Assembly: GCA_001557505.1 (NCBI GenBank)
Contig: LSAX01000002.1
Span: forward strand, 2,418,001-2,482,000
DNA from: Reticulascus tulasneorum
Lineage: Eukaryota; Ascomycota; Sordariomycetes; Glomerellales; Reticulascaceae
Length of the DNA: 64,000 nucleotides
Reading direction: 5' to 3'
Of the stretch, positions 21,867 through 33,069 are shown piece by piece. The position numbers and the translations under genes are program-made. The stretch's first letter is position 1. Each line of letters opens with the position of its first letter. The notes under the pieces were generated by a model. The model saw only the letters and a list, made by a program, of their open reading frames with translations, made no database searches and was not told the DNA's origin.

Positions 21867-24253
21867 TCACTGAGCTCCAAACCTCAACTCAGTGGCTTTC
21901 TCCAAGCTCGCAATCTCCCTGCCAAGCTGCTCTCTCTTGGCTCGAGTGACCGAGTCCTCAGCGGCAATCATTCTCAGCTGCGTCTCTCCCATTCCCATAA
22001 CAAGATCGGGACAGAATATCTGCAACGGGCTCTCCTTTCCGTCGAGCAAAAAGTGAAACACGACCTGTTGGCAGATGACATCGACAAAGCGCTTTCGTGC
22101 AACCTTGTAGTAGCTCTTGAGGATGTCATGGATATCCTCCCTCACCTGCTCCACATTGGACTTGTTGATGGCAAGTTTGGACAGTAGGTCTTGGAGCCAG
22201 GTTCCCTGCTGGGCAACCATTTGGCCATTTATTTGGTCATTTCCCAGCCCGGCGCTTTTGGACAGGGAGTCCTTCAGACGATCAGTTCTGGCGTTCTGTA
22301 GATTCGAGTTGAAGTAATGATTTAGGGTAAAAGGCTGGCCTTGACGCTCCAGGTCAAGGAGGAACCGAGCCTGCTCCATGGCTCTCTGGTAGGCTTTTCG
22401 TAGTTTCTTCAGGAGGACCATGTTCCAAAGCTCATCGCGGACTTGCTTGTCAGAACAGATCTCTTGAAGTAGCTGTTTGATGAACTGGTGGACCACAATA
22501 ATGGCTTGGCTTGTATGTTTGAAAACTAAAGGCTCCCATTTCTTTGTCTGCTCTTTGAAGATCTCGGCCAGAACGGAACCTCCGAACTTAACCATGAGTT
22601 AGTGTGCACGACTTCGGGGTTTTCGGAGGTAGTACTTACTGTGCCTAGCTCAGGGCCGCGGGAGCTGTTAAATGCTTCTTCTATGTGCTTCATGAGCGAG
22701 TCAGAACTTGGTTCAAGGCACTGATAATCGATTTCCTTCAGGATATCCCGCAGTTCGGGGAAGTCTTCTGCTACAATTTCGAATCCAAGGCAATTCTTCG
22801 GCAAGCCGGGTTTCTTGCCTGATCCCTCAAAATATCGAGTATGGCCTTTAGCCCAGCACATTTCGGCAAAGAAGTCATTCAACTGGATGATGCGAGTGAT
22901 GAGGCGGAGATCAGATCTGTCCGAGAAGATGTCCATGCCATTGTACAGCCCCTCGCGAGCACGCCGAGTGGTATCCTGGAACTCTGAGCTCAGCTGTCCG
23001 AGGTAGCGGCGCTGCGTGTTCGGGTCATTCCTGGGGGCGCCCAGCTTTGCGAGCTCTCGATTACTGGCTCTGAGCATCTTATCCACCTCTGCCATGACAC
23101 TATTAAGCTCCTTCTTGGTGATATCCCGTAGCAGCTCCTGGAGAAGGAACCTGAGTGATTCGATTCCGACGCGGCCAGTTGATCTTAGAGCTGACCATGG
23201 TGCTGCGGCGAAGAACGACTTCTCAGATTTATGACGTTCAGCCAGAGTTGAAGTCTCATCGTCAGCGCTGCGGTTCTTCACGACGCAGTAGCCGAGGCGA
23301 AGGTCTTTCCGCTTCCCCAGGACCAGATCACAGACAACTTGCTTGGTAGCATTTTCTGTGGCGAGATCTGGTTTTGTCAAGACTCCCATTGTTCGCAGTC
23401 CTTCAGGGTCAACAGCTTCAGCCAACTGCAGGACCTCTTGGGTTGCGATATCGACATTACACGGGATCACTGCCAGGATGCTGCAAGGCGTGAGTAAGCT
23501 TATGTTAAATATGAAAATAGGAACTGCAAGGTTGTCCTACATTGTTCTAGACTCTGCCATATACTTCTTGACCATGTTTCGGACTAGCTCGATATCACTC
23601 TGCGTGGTTACGCCAGGGGTCGGCGCCCGAAAAATACCAGGAACATCAATGACTGTTAGATGTTGTTGCTACATGTACCTGTAAGTTTCCACACATTTGA
23701 ATGTTATCAAAGAAACTTACTGATGGTCCACTGATCTCTATCTTGAGAATGTCTTCCGAGAAGGTCGACAAACCATCCTCCTCGTCATCTAAAGCGTTCT
23801 GGTCACCACCATCACGAATACCCATGATTTTGTTGGCCTGTGTATAGCTTAGTATTGTTCTCTTACTCCATTCGAGGCACTCACCATCCTGATTACATCG
23901 GCAAGAGCAAGGTCATTTAGCTGGACAGAGTGCTTGAAGCTTTTCAAGTGACGTTGCCGTTCTTCACTCAAGCCGGAGCGTGGAATGATGGAGATCTCGA
24001 TGCCCTCAAGAATGTCTCGCTTGCAGGTGATCTGTGTTACATATCTGGTGCAGAGTCCCGGCGCTCTGGGAAAGGCAAAGCCGGTCAAACTCTCAAGGAC
24101 TGAACTCTTGCCAGATGACTGGTCACCAACAACCACGAGTTGTGGCAGGGAGACAAGGTCGGCTACACCAAGCTCTCTCAGTTTATCGATGATTTTAACG
24201 TAGACATCGTCTCCGAAAGTGTTCGATTCTTCTTGCTTTGGTAGACTGCCCAT
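21867..24253 (-). CDS. Dynamin-family GTPase
   Basis: Large GTPase that assembles on membranes. Five exons join in phase (24253-23885, 23837-23721, 23668-23541, 23480-22640, 22586-21867), giving 724 residues. G1 is GDQSSGKSS at 43-51, G3 is DVPG at 170-173 and G4 is TKPD at 240-243. LPQLVVVGDQSSGKSSVLES and PRAPGLCTRYVTQI are typical of the family. A dynamin middle domain fills ~270-600, and the last ~100 residues (VICQQVVFHFLL..., DSVTRAKREQLGREI) form the GTPase effector domain. There is no PH domain, proline-rich tail or mitochondrial presequence. This matches the fungal Mx-like/Vps1-related group rather than canonical Dnm1. The substrate membrane is not evident. Three perfect hairpins lie about 360-430 bp upstream of the start. 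Confidence 0.93.
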
Positions 24254-25214
24254 GTTGACGACAACTGTGGTATGCGAATCGTTCGAAGTTTGTGAGGGAG
24301 CTGATACAAGTGTGCGAATGAGGGAGTATGTGAGAAGAGATAAATTGTGCATCTCAAGACCTTATAGTAATATGTCTGGAAAATCATGCTTCATGGTCTG
24401 CAGAGACAAATCTGCCTTGTGGTGGAAGCGGCCATGAACGAGGCCATCTTGCCTACTAGATATAGGCAACGATCGAAACTACTAGCGACTTCCTCTTTTA
24501 GTTCTCAGTACAATCATGACTCTTTGATACGGAACAGTGCGTCAATTGAATAAATTCCTTGTATCAATGGTAGGGGGTGCCTTACGGACCACCACGAACT
24601 ATTGAATCATACGCCTCCCAATATTGGGAGACAGGGCATGTTGGTGGCCAACATGCCCAGCAAACGGCCACCAAGAGTGGCCCCCTATCAGGCAATTGGC
24701 AGATTTACGACAAAGGTGAACAAGTGTAAAAAATACCGAAACCCGCAGAGCGGTTGTTGGATGAAAGGGCAGCCTCATGAGAATCTGCTGTTGGTTCAGC
24801 CACGAACTGGGCCTCATAACCGGCCCGCGGCGAACCTGCCGTCTACCCTGCATGAATGGTCGCAGCAACTGGACGGCAAAGACCAGGATACATCTAAATA
24901 GCGCCGCATGATATACTTACAGGTTTTGCTGTACGAGCATTGCATCTTGTCAAAGCCAAAGGAAGTGGACGGTTGCACGACTATAGAAGTCCGGAGGACA
25001 ATTGGACAGCCATCCTGGGGAATGAATCACGGCGGCCTTTGCAATGCTGTGACAAAAGGACATGGAGGAGACTCAAAAATGGCGCGTTGATCGTAATGTA
25101 GGCTCTATCGGTCTAGTTTCTTGGTATCTAATGCTCCTTTCCCCCCGTCGCCAGAACCCAAAATGCAAGCGGAACCCAAATACCGCTGGGAAGAATATCC
25201 TCCTCTAGAGTTGA
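24254..25214. promoter_or_regulatory. Dynamin upstream region / transporter 3' flank
   Basis: 961 bp between the dynamin start and the phosphate-transporter stop, both on the minus strand. The main structure is the triple hairpin at 24615-24682. A 99-codon plus-strand frame (24602-24901) runs through the hairpins and is probably chance. Confidence 0.4.
24615..24682. repeat. Three consecutive perfect inverted repeats
   Basis: Hairpin 1 is the 16-nt palindrome CTCCCAATATTGGGAG (24615-24630). Hairpin 2 has 11-bp arms GGGCATGTTGG / CCAACATGCCC with a 3-nt loop (24634-24658). Hairpin 3 has 6-bp arms GGCCAC / GTGGCC with a 5-nt loop (24666-24682). All arms are perfect and the three lie within 68 bp. 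Confidence 0.85.
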
Positions 25215-27608
25215 TTATTTTAACAAGCTGCCCACATCATGTAAGCGTAGGTCCTCCACGGTTCCACCTGGCTCTCCTCGCTCAATCCGTCCCCAGCCTG
25301 CTCCCCATCCAGGCAGAACACCGGCCGGCATAGCGGTCGGGGGTATTGAGTCGTCAAGATCGCGACCGCCTAGCACCCGCTCATTGGCTGTGGACGGTCG
25401 ACTGCGACTGCTCAAGGCATAGCCATGTGATCCATCACTCCCCGAGTGTTCTTTTCTTCTCTTCCGCCAAAGCTTTGCGTTGCTTCTCCTGCTTCTCTCA
25501 TTTTCGGTTACGATCTCTGGCGAGGTCATGATGCCTATCCGGGGGGATCGGCCGTTCGTCGAAAAGCCCTGCCTCTTGCGAGAATAGTTAAATCCAGCGG
25601 GCTGGCCGCCCCCGAATGGGTTCCACTTGTTGTGTGGAAGGCGAGATATGCTCCCGTTTCGGCCAGAATTGTAAGTTGTAGGTGGTTCGCCGGCGAGTTC
25701 CTCGAGCGTTATGCCCTTAGTCTCGGGAATTAGGAGGGACGAGAAGGTTCCGAGCAACATGAAGAGTGCGAACATCTGTAGTAGTCGATCGAGCCACGGC
25801 GAGCAGGCGTTGCCGTGGCAGTCTGGGGGGGAGTCCTTTGCCAAAAGGGGTATGCTTATAACTTGGGCGATAATGGCGCCGATCTTTCCCATGGCTGCCG
25901 AGATTCCATGACCGGTTGATCGGTATCGCGTCGGAAAGCACTCGCCAGGGACAATAAAGGTAGTAGTGTTGGGGCCAAAGTTGAACAGGAATTGGCCGAC
26001 GATATAAAGGGCAAGTAACGCTGCTTCGGAAAGTCGATGAAGCATGAACCCGAGAATGCAGAAGACAATAGTGAGGAGTATGAATCCCATGATCTGCAAG
26101 GGCTTTCGACCGATGGTATCGATTGTGAACACAGCGGTCCAGTATCCTGGTATGGAACCAGCGCAAGCAAGGATGATCATCCCGACTGCCTGGTTGTATA
26201 GTTTGTGATAGAATGTATCGCCATCTGCGTAGCCGATGGCTTGCAGGACGATAGTGCTGTTGAGTCCGAGTCCATAAAATGCCAAATCCTGTTAAAAAAA
26301 TATCAGCTATTGCCACTTCTCAATAGATAGAAAATATGCAGGCCTACCAAGAAGAACCATGACAAAGTGGTGCCCAGCAGCACTTTGAAATTCCTCCATT
26401 GACTGAAGTAATCCCAGACATCGGCCCAAGAGGCCCTGGGGATATTCAAAGATCCTCCAGCAATCGTCTTCATCCTGGCCTGCTGTACGGCGTCTATGTC
26501 CAGCTTAGACTTGCTCGACATGTAGGCTCTGATGTCCGCGTCTGCCTTCTCAACATCATGCTCAACGTCAAACGTATAACGGGGCGTTTCGGGAATTGTG
26601 ATTCGGTAGTACAGCGCGAGGCAGGCAGGGATAGCTCCGACGCCAACTATGATGCGCCAAGATCGGTCTGCTGCCAACTGACATGCGTCGTGGCAGTCGG
26701 GTAGATGGATGACATCGATATACGAATCCTTGAAGGCTACTGTTGTGACGAGAGCAACGATTGCAGCAGCGAGTTGTCCTACCCCCTGCATTGAAAAGAC
26801 TGCGGCTACCATGGCACCTCGCCATCGTGTCGGAGCAAACCTGGACTCGGGAGTCAGTGGAAAGTTGAATTATTGTGAGTTGGAAGAATCCCTAGCACTT
26901 ACTCTGCCGTGATAACTGAAGATAAGGGGTAATCGCCTCCGATGCCAACGCCCTATGCCATGTTAGTTGCACATATTGATATATCTCCAGGAAACACCAA
27001 ACCATAACGACCCTCCAGAACACCATAAGTGCGGTGAAGTTCATCGACTGACTTGGCGATACCAAGGCGCAGCTCAAAGTTGACAAGATGATGATGATCA
27101 ACTCGACCCCGTACATCTTCCGCCTTCCAAACACGTCGGCCAGCCATCCGAACAATACTTGGCCAACAACAATCCCAGCGCTCGTCGATGCCTTCAAGGC
27201 CTGGTTGACGGGGTTCGGCAGGCTGCCGTTATTTCCACCAAAGCCATGCCGCACATCGTCCGGAGATCCCTGCCAAAATACAACCCCAAGCAAAGTGGTG
27301 ATAAGATTGATAGCAAATATATCGTAGGAGTCGAGAAAGAACCCAACACCTGCCACTAATACGGCCCTCACATCTACAGTATTCCCGAGTGAGCTCGGCG
27401 CAGTTACACCGCAAGGGGGCGACTTACGGTACAAGCCAAAGGGGACCTTATCAATTTCTGACAGTGCAAGTCTCCTCCGGAGATTTGGATCCGAGATATG
27501 GGAATAGTCGTTGTAGAAATTGTGGAACGCCCTATTCCCACCGTATGTCTTGTTTCGTCCCTGCCCGTGACCGTTGGGGCTCATCGGTGGTGGAAGCATG
27601 TCATCCAT
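25215..27608 (-). CDS. PHO84-type inorganic phosphate:H+ symporter (MFS)
   Basis: Plasma-membrane major facilitator of the phosphate:H+ symporter family. Five exons (27608-27428, 27373-27003, 26952-26903, 26840-26348, 26288-25215) join in phase to 722 residues. Diagnostic segments are HVRAVLVAGVGFFLDSYDIF in TM1, GWLADVFGRRKMYG, and the signature GVGIGGDYPLSSVITAE at ~185-201, which is created only by splicing a 50-nt exon. The N-terminal half ends at FFLDLAFYGLGLN; GECFPTRYRSTGHGISAA and IPETKGITLEELAGE follow. The ~140-residue hydrophilic C-tail is long for the family (Pho84 is under 600 aa). Intron 2 uses a weak GTTTGG donor. Two CACGTG sites lie 1.1 and 1.7 kb upstream, which is far for Pho4/NUC-1 control. 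Confidence 0.93.
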
Positions 27609-28648
27609 CTTAATAGATTTCAAGGGCAAATCCTCGAATCAATAAAGTTGAACAACATAAGCGGTTGCGTTTGACAAGTACAATGTGTCCTGGTTCTTTT
27701 TGGAGGTGCCATAGCCTTGTCAATACGGTATATTTGCAGTCATCCAAATCTCCCGTCGCCTTTCCCGCAGACCGGCGGATTCTTTGGTTCTCGATGACAA
27801 GCCTGTATTAGAGTCGGTTACGACGGCCTGAGCCACGAAAGAAATATTACTGGATCTGGCGGCAAGAACAAGAAGGCCGAGTGACCATCGCACGACAAGA
27901 GAATTAAAACGGCTTCGCTGGAGAGTGGCGGTCGGTCTAATAAAGTACGACGCCGCTGACAGCCCCGTTCCATCTTTCCCGCTTCACTACTTCATGTGCA
28001 GGGGCTGACGGGAATGACCAGGGTGCCCGGAGCCAATCCGATTCCAATTCTCGGCCAGTTGCGCAATATACGTGAACAAATAAGCCGTGATAGGCGGGAC
28101 GGGCTCCAGGATTCGAGGCTTGTGGTTCGTTGGTCTCGGATGGGTGGCCAGATCGTGCATGTACACCGACGGCGGAGGGCCCCAACTGAGATATAAGCCT
28201 GTCGACTTCGCGCAACCACGAAGAATGGCATTGTATCATGACTACATGAGTAGCGTGTCTGTGTTTCTAAAGAGGTTGCCTAAGGTCATTGTAGATTTAT
28301 GTTGGCTCAATCTGCTTGGACATTCGGAAAAGTTGAGACAATCGGATTACGTCTTGGGGAGACATGGGCTCATCAAGATGGACATGGTGATAGGCTTGCA
28401 TAGTGCTTTCTTTTTCTTTTTTTCCTTCTTCTATTTCTTGCTCGAACACTAGCTCTCGTCACCGAGAACCCAATCAAGTACCGCCACAATGCCCCAAAGA
28501 GCACGTTCTCCCTTCATTGCTCGAACGCGTACTAGTGATAAATCCCTACCGGCCACCACCAGCTTGAACCACTGAGCAAAGCGCCGGGGTTTCTGAATGT
28601 CATGCGGTCCGGTCCTGGGCTAGACCGCACAGAGACATTCGCCGTCAT

Positions 28649-28789
28649 TCAAGCTTCATTGACAGCATCGGCAAGGTCTTGGAGGCCCTGCAGGTCCGCA
28701 TCAAAAGCACGTGCAGTGAATATACCGGGTAGGGTGTGCCACGGATAGGGGCGCCCTTCGGGAAGAGTTGGAGGAATACCACCCGACAT
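28649..28789 (-). CDS. Possible 46-residue small ORF or gene relic
   Basis: ATG at 28789 to TGA at 28651-28649. The peptide begins MSGGIPPTLPEGRPYPWHTL and ends DLADAVNEA. Its composition is protein-like: balanced, amphipathic at the C-terminus and with little codon bias noise. The frame is open 13 codons further upstream to a TAA. I know no homologue. It could be a small protein, the last exon of a lost gene or a chance frame. Confidence 0.2.
   Translation of the reverse strand: MSGGIPPTLPEGRPYPWHTLPGIFTARAFDADLQGLQDLADAVNEA
28708..28713. promoter_or_regulatory. CACGTG bHLH site
   Basis: Palindromic E-box about 1.1 kb upstream of the phosphate-transporter start. CACGTG is the site of Pho4/NUC-1 and Cbf1-type factors, but the distance and the chance frequency of a hexamer make this only a candidate. 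Confidence 0.25.
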
Positions 28790-29306
28790 GGGAGGCGATC
28801 GAGCCAATTTCCATTGCCCGAGTGGTTATGTGAGAGGTTAGGTTAGGTGAGATCATCGCCCCGAACTGGGCCTAAACCTTTCGAAGGGTTCCAGAAGATA
28901 CACCCCTGCTATGATGTTGCATAATGTACACCAACATAGGCGTGCAGTTCGGGCAGCCGGCACCATACTTAAGCAACTGACAAAAGATGCACCAGGATAG
29001 CTATGTACCAAGCTGATGAGCATTCAAGATTCAGAGTCTGAGGTGGGGAGTGTTATCGTTCAACTTGTTTCTCTGACTACCTTAGATCATTGTTCGTTTG
29101 TGCCTTTTGACCATTGATACTCCTGCTGCGGGGAGGCTGTCTCTTGTGTTTGCCCGAGAAGCGGCCCCTGAGTTCGATGTCATGCCATTCATTCAGCGAC
29201 CCCACCCCCAAACCAACCCCCCGCGAATTTGGCCTTCAGGCACAGAGAGGGACCCCTTTTAGGATGACAGGGGCATGCGTGGACCAATCAGACGATTGAG
29301 GCTCAA

Positions 29307-29312
29307 CACGTG
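29307..29312. promoter_or_regulatory. CACGTG bHLH site
   Basis: Second CACGTG in the same spacer, about 1.7 kb upstream of the phosphate-transporter start. Candidate only. Confidence 0.2.
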
Positions 29313-30602
29313 GACTACCACTCGTCCGGGCCGTGTATTCCTTCCCACCAAGAGGCCATGACAGACAGCTACAGGCTTCCTCTGTATTTTATTACTTTTA
29401 CGAAGTATTACCTAACTTCACGATACATCGGCCGATTGATGTTTCATGCCATGAGAGAATTTGCTACGCTAGCAACTCGGATCAAGCAACTGGCAAGCAA
29501 CGGGATGCAGTCAAACGGGGCAAACGGATGCAGCAGGAGATTGTAGGAGGTTAGGCCCTGATGGAGTCGACGTAGAGAAACCGGTTCCTGTTGAAGGCAT
29601 GGAACTGGTATTAGTCGTGAAAATCCAGAAGTTGAGCATTGGCTCTTAACTCATATCGGCAAGGAGTTGCCGTGAATCTGAATCCCAAGAAGAGCCAACA
29701 AACTCCGATTTCCAAGCGAAGAAACGGCTAGTCAATGAATGAGACAGGCAACAAGAATCCAAACCATATGAAGAGAGGGGAAGATTAAGGCAACAAGAAG
29801 CAATTATAGCGCTCGACGAACCTCACGTATACAAACCTCCCAAGCTTTGACTAACTATGCCACATGTCGCGTCCATCGGTGAGGCGATCACACAAGTGAT
29901 GCTAACCAAATCATTCCACCAGACTCAACTTGAGCAGACTAAACGATTTGCTGCAACTAAATTGACCCCCCAGCCCAAGCCTGCTTTAAATTTGATCTCG
30001 TCTAGTGGATGACCTACAGCTGCTGCGCCAAGCTAGAATTTGAATCTTCCCATATAGCACTGCCGACAATGGAATCGACCTAGATCTGGACGCAGCCCAC
30101 GGACGCTGGGGGGACAAACCCTACCGCTAGTTAGCCGCATCAACGCCACATCCAGTCCTATACCGAATCGGCTTACCAGGCGTCGTAGGCATTCAAGATA
30201 ACGTAGGACTCATCTGCTGGACTAGGCGGCCCCGAGCGCCGGGTACCTGCATGGCGAATACCATTCTTAATGCGACAAGCCCCTGGTCCACCCCTCCTTG
30301 TGCATGGTTGAGATTTCTCGTGCGGCCTCCAATGTCCTGCTTGGTTGCAGTGAAAAACACATTATACCGACTTAGAAAAGCATGCGAGACTCGGTCTGTG
30401 GTGGCCTCTGCAACATACCTGTGGACAGCCCGCCACCACCGCGACAACATTTCCACCCTGCTGTTACGATCTAGTAATATTGCTACCCAAATTTTCGTGA
30501 AACATTCCAGTTGATGTCTGATATAGAATTCAAAATTTTTATAAGTACTGTGGCTATCACAATATGCGGTATATGTTAAAAGAACCATCATGCGTATCTA
30601 CA

Positions 30603-32307
30603 CTACCACGCAGTGATATCGTCAACTTCAGCCTCGCCAAACGTACTGCTCTTGGTCAACTGTCCAACGCCTTCCACCTCCTCCACTTCACCTTGTATCG
30701 CCATGATGTCTGGTAGAACCTCCTTCAGGAAAGCTAGCGTATAGCGGTTTACCTGCTCAAATTGGAGCAGAAAGGCATCATGCCCTTCTGGACTATCAAT
30801 CTTCTCGAGTCTGGCATTCTTGATGTGTTCGGCTAGCTCCTGCTGCTCTGCAAATGTGAAAAGTCCATCACTTTCGATACCCAATACGAGCGTTGGCTGC
30901 TCAATCATGGCTAGCGCCTCAGCCACGTTCGCTGCACGATCCCTAGACACATCGTGTGTATCAAGCTTCCTGGTCATGGCAATATAGCAGTTGCTGTCAA
31001 ATCTCTTGACAAATTTCTGGCCTTGGTAGCGCAGATAAGATTGAGCCGAGAAATAAGTCGAAGTCGGCAACTTGTCTCCACCTGTCAAACTGTCTTTCGG
31101 AGGCCCATGAAACTGAGGGTCGAGGGATTCAGTCTCACCGTCGTTTGATGGCGAGTCTTGAAGTGGTCTACTTTCACTGTTGTGTCGTGATATCCCGATG
31201 CGACTGACCTTATGGCCATCATTGTGGATCTGAAAATGTGCCTCTGAAGGTGTTGAAGGCCTGGGAGTGTCGCGAATAGTCTGTCGTTTCGAGGCATTAG
31301 GAATGTTGCGCCCAAACCGAGACTCGAATGAGTCCCTGCTCCGATAAGTCAGAAGTGCAGACATGCGGGCTGCTCCGAGACCCGTCGAAGGTGGATCTTC
31401 GAACGGATAATATCCGTCATCATATTTTGGATCCGCATAGATGCTCTGACGTTGGGCTTCTCCCCAACTTATTCCCCACGCGCTGTGTCGGCTTGATGTA
31501 GCTATTGGCACGATGCAGCGAATGTAGTCTATCCCTAGATAAGCCCACTCGAGAACGAACATACCACCCAGGGAGCCTCCGATCACTGCAGCGACCTGCT
31601 TCACCCCTAGGTCATCAAGTAGGAGCTTATGCAAGCTGATACATCATGTCAGCGCGTTGTTAAGTCCATTGGCGGATCAAGGCGACATACTTGACATCGT
31701 CCCTGATTGTCGTCAGGGGAAATTCTGGACCGTATCTCTCCTGCGTTTGGTCCCCGTCCTTGGCTGTGACGGGACTGGCAGTGCCGTAGGGGCTGCCCAA
31801 GCTGTTCATACATACGACAAAAAATCTCGAAGTATCAAAGGCTCTTCCAGGCCCTCCCAACAACGGACCCCACCAATCACCGACATCTGCACTGCCGGTC
31901 AAGGCATGGCAGATGATCATCGCATTGTCTCCATTAGGAGACAGTTTGCCCCGGGTAGTGTATGCCACTGGAAGATTGAATAGAGTCACGCCCGACTCGA
32001 GAGTGAAAGATGGGATGGTAGCTATCTGCTGATCCGGAATAAGAGCCGCAAATGGGTTCTCGGGTTGTGATTGTGTCCTTTCTTAGAAGTATTCAGCCAC
32101 CAGTCTTCCAGAGTGAACATGGGAATAGTACAATGAGTCAAATCTAGCATCCGACTGACGGATTGAGCCGGAGTTGCCTCACTGGAGATGATATGGGAGG
32201 CCGTACTGGGAAGAATCACACTCACCATATTTTGGCACATTATCGCCGTGGTGTAAATCTTTTGCAGTCATATTGTTTGCGACCTCGGCCGAGACAACAG
32301 TGCTCAT
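30603..32307 (-). CDS. met2: Homoserine O-acetyltransferase
   Basis: Transfers acetyl from acetyl-CoA to L-homoserine in methionine/cysteine biosynthesis. Exons 32307-32226, 32081-31691 and 31635-30603 give 501 residues. The alpha/beta-hydrolase signature is clear: CHALTGSADVGDWWGPLLG, the nucleophile Ser179 in GGSLGGM, Asp414 in ESDGLF and His443 in PEGHDAF. FNLPVAYTTRGKLSPNGDNA marks the N-terminal part. About 90 disordered residues (PRPSTPSEAH... to GGDKLPTSTYF) are inserted before SAQSYLRYQGQKFVKRFD. The first intron acceptor (CTAAG) was chosen because it keeps the frame and yields ERTQSQPENPFAALIPDQQ; the exact first junction is the least certain part. The start at 32307 could alternatively be the internal ATG at 32271. 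Head-to-head with THO2. Confidence 0.93.
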
Positions 32308-33069
32308 GAGAAGGCAGATACTCAGCGAAAAACATGGAGGGGAAAAAAAAGAAATCAGTTACAAAGTAGATAGAACTGCGAGAGCCATTTATTAATATCC
32401 CTCCACTCTATTGAGTCACTGGAATGCGAGGTACAAGTTCGTTTACGCGACACTGGCGTATCAAGAAGTCGACCTTGAAATGGCGTAATCGCCGATTTAG
32501 GCAAGTACACTCCACATATGTGCCTTCCCAGAGACTTGGGGATGCCAAGCCCGCTGAGTCATCTTGCCGCATCGGACGCTCGCAGCATGCAGAGTCTTCG
32601 GTACCTTGTTTCTCCACCACGCTCCTGCCAAGTTCGAGGTACTCCCAAATTAAGAGCCTCCAAAGCTTCTAGCCTTGTAGTTTCGTGAGGCTGTCATCTT
32701 CTCAAAGAGTGGATCCCACCCTCAACCTTGGATTGACGCAACTGCCTGTACACGCGAGACTCGCGGACTTTCTTCCTTCTCCTACCACAACAGACAAGCT
32801 TCCGCGACAATTTTTTCCTCCTTAGTTTTCTACATTCAAGTCACTCTCTCAGGTGTCGGGCAGAACATTTCACCGCACTTCCACTTTCTTTGTCACAATC
32901 GTTCCTCGAGCTGGGAAACGCGACATCAAAAAGCTTTCAAACGCCCTCGGTAATCCCGTTCCCGCATCGTAACCTTTGACCTAGCTGACCAGCTGTCGAA
33001 TCAGGTTTGTTCGAATTGCCTCCCGATCAAATGAAACACTGAGCAGTATCCCGTGACTGAGAGAGCAAG
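32308..33069. promoter_or_regulatory. Divergent promoter, MET2 / THO2
   Basis: 762 bp between the two starts. It is T/C-rich ahead of THO2 (about 32750-32900). I found no CACGTG or obvious CYS3-type site. Confidence 0.4.

Larger units (their letters stand above)
27609..30602. other. Gene-poor 3-kb region upstream of the phosphate transporter
   Basis: This region separates the transporter start from the MET2 3' end. It holds two CACGTG motifs, a T/C-rich tract at 28410-28440 and one short protein-like minus frame (28649-28789). No recognised gene. Frames near 30193-30591 and 28087-28452 lack family features. Confidence 0.4.

Noticed and set aside
24602..24901. 99-codon plus-strand frame through the triple hairpin
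   Set aside because: No domain, and the hairpin explains the local sequence better.
30193..30591. 132-codon minus-strand frame behind MET2
   Set aside because: No recognisable family; probably the MET2 3' flank.
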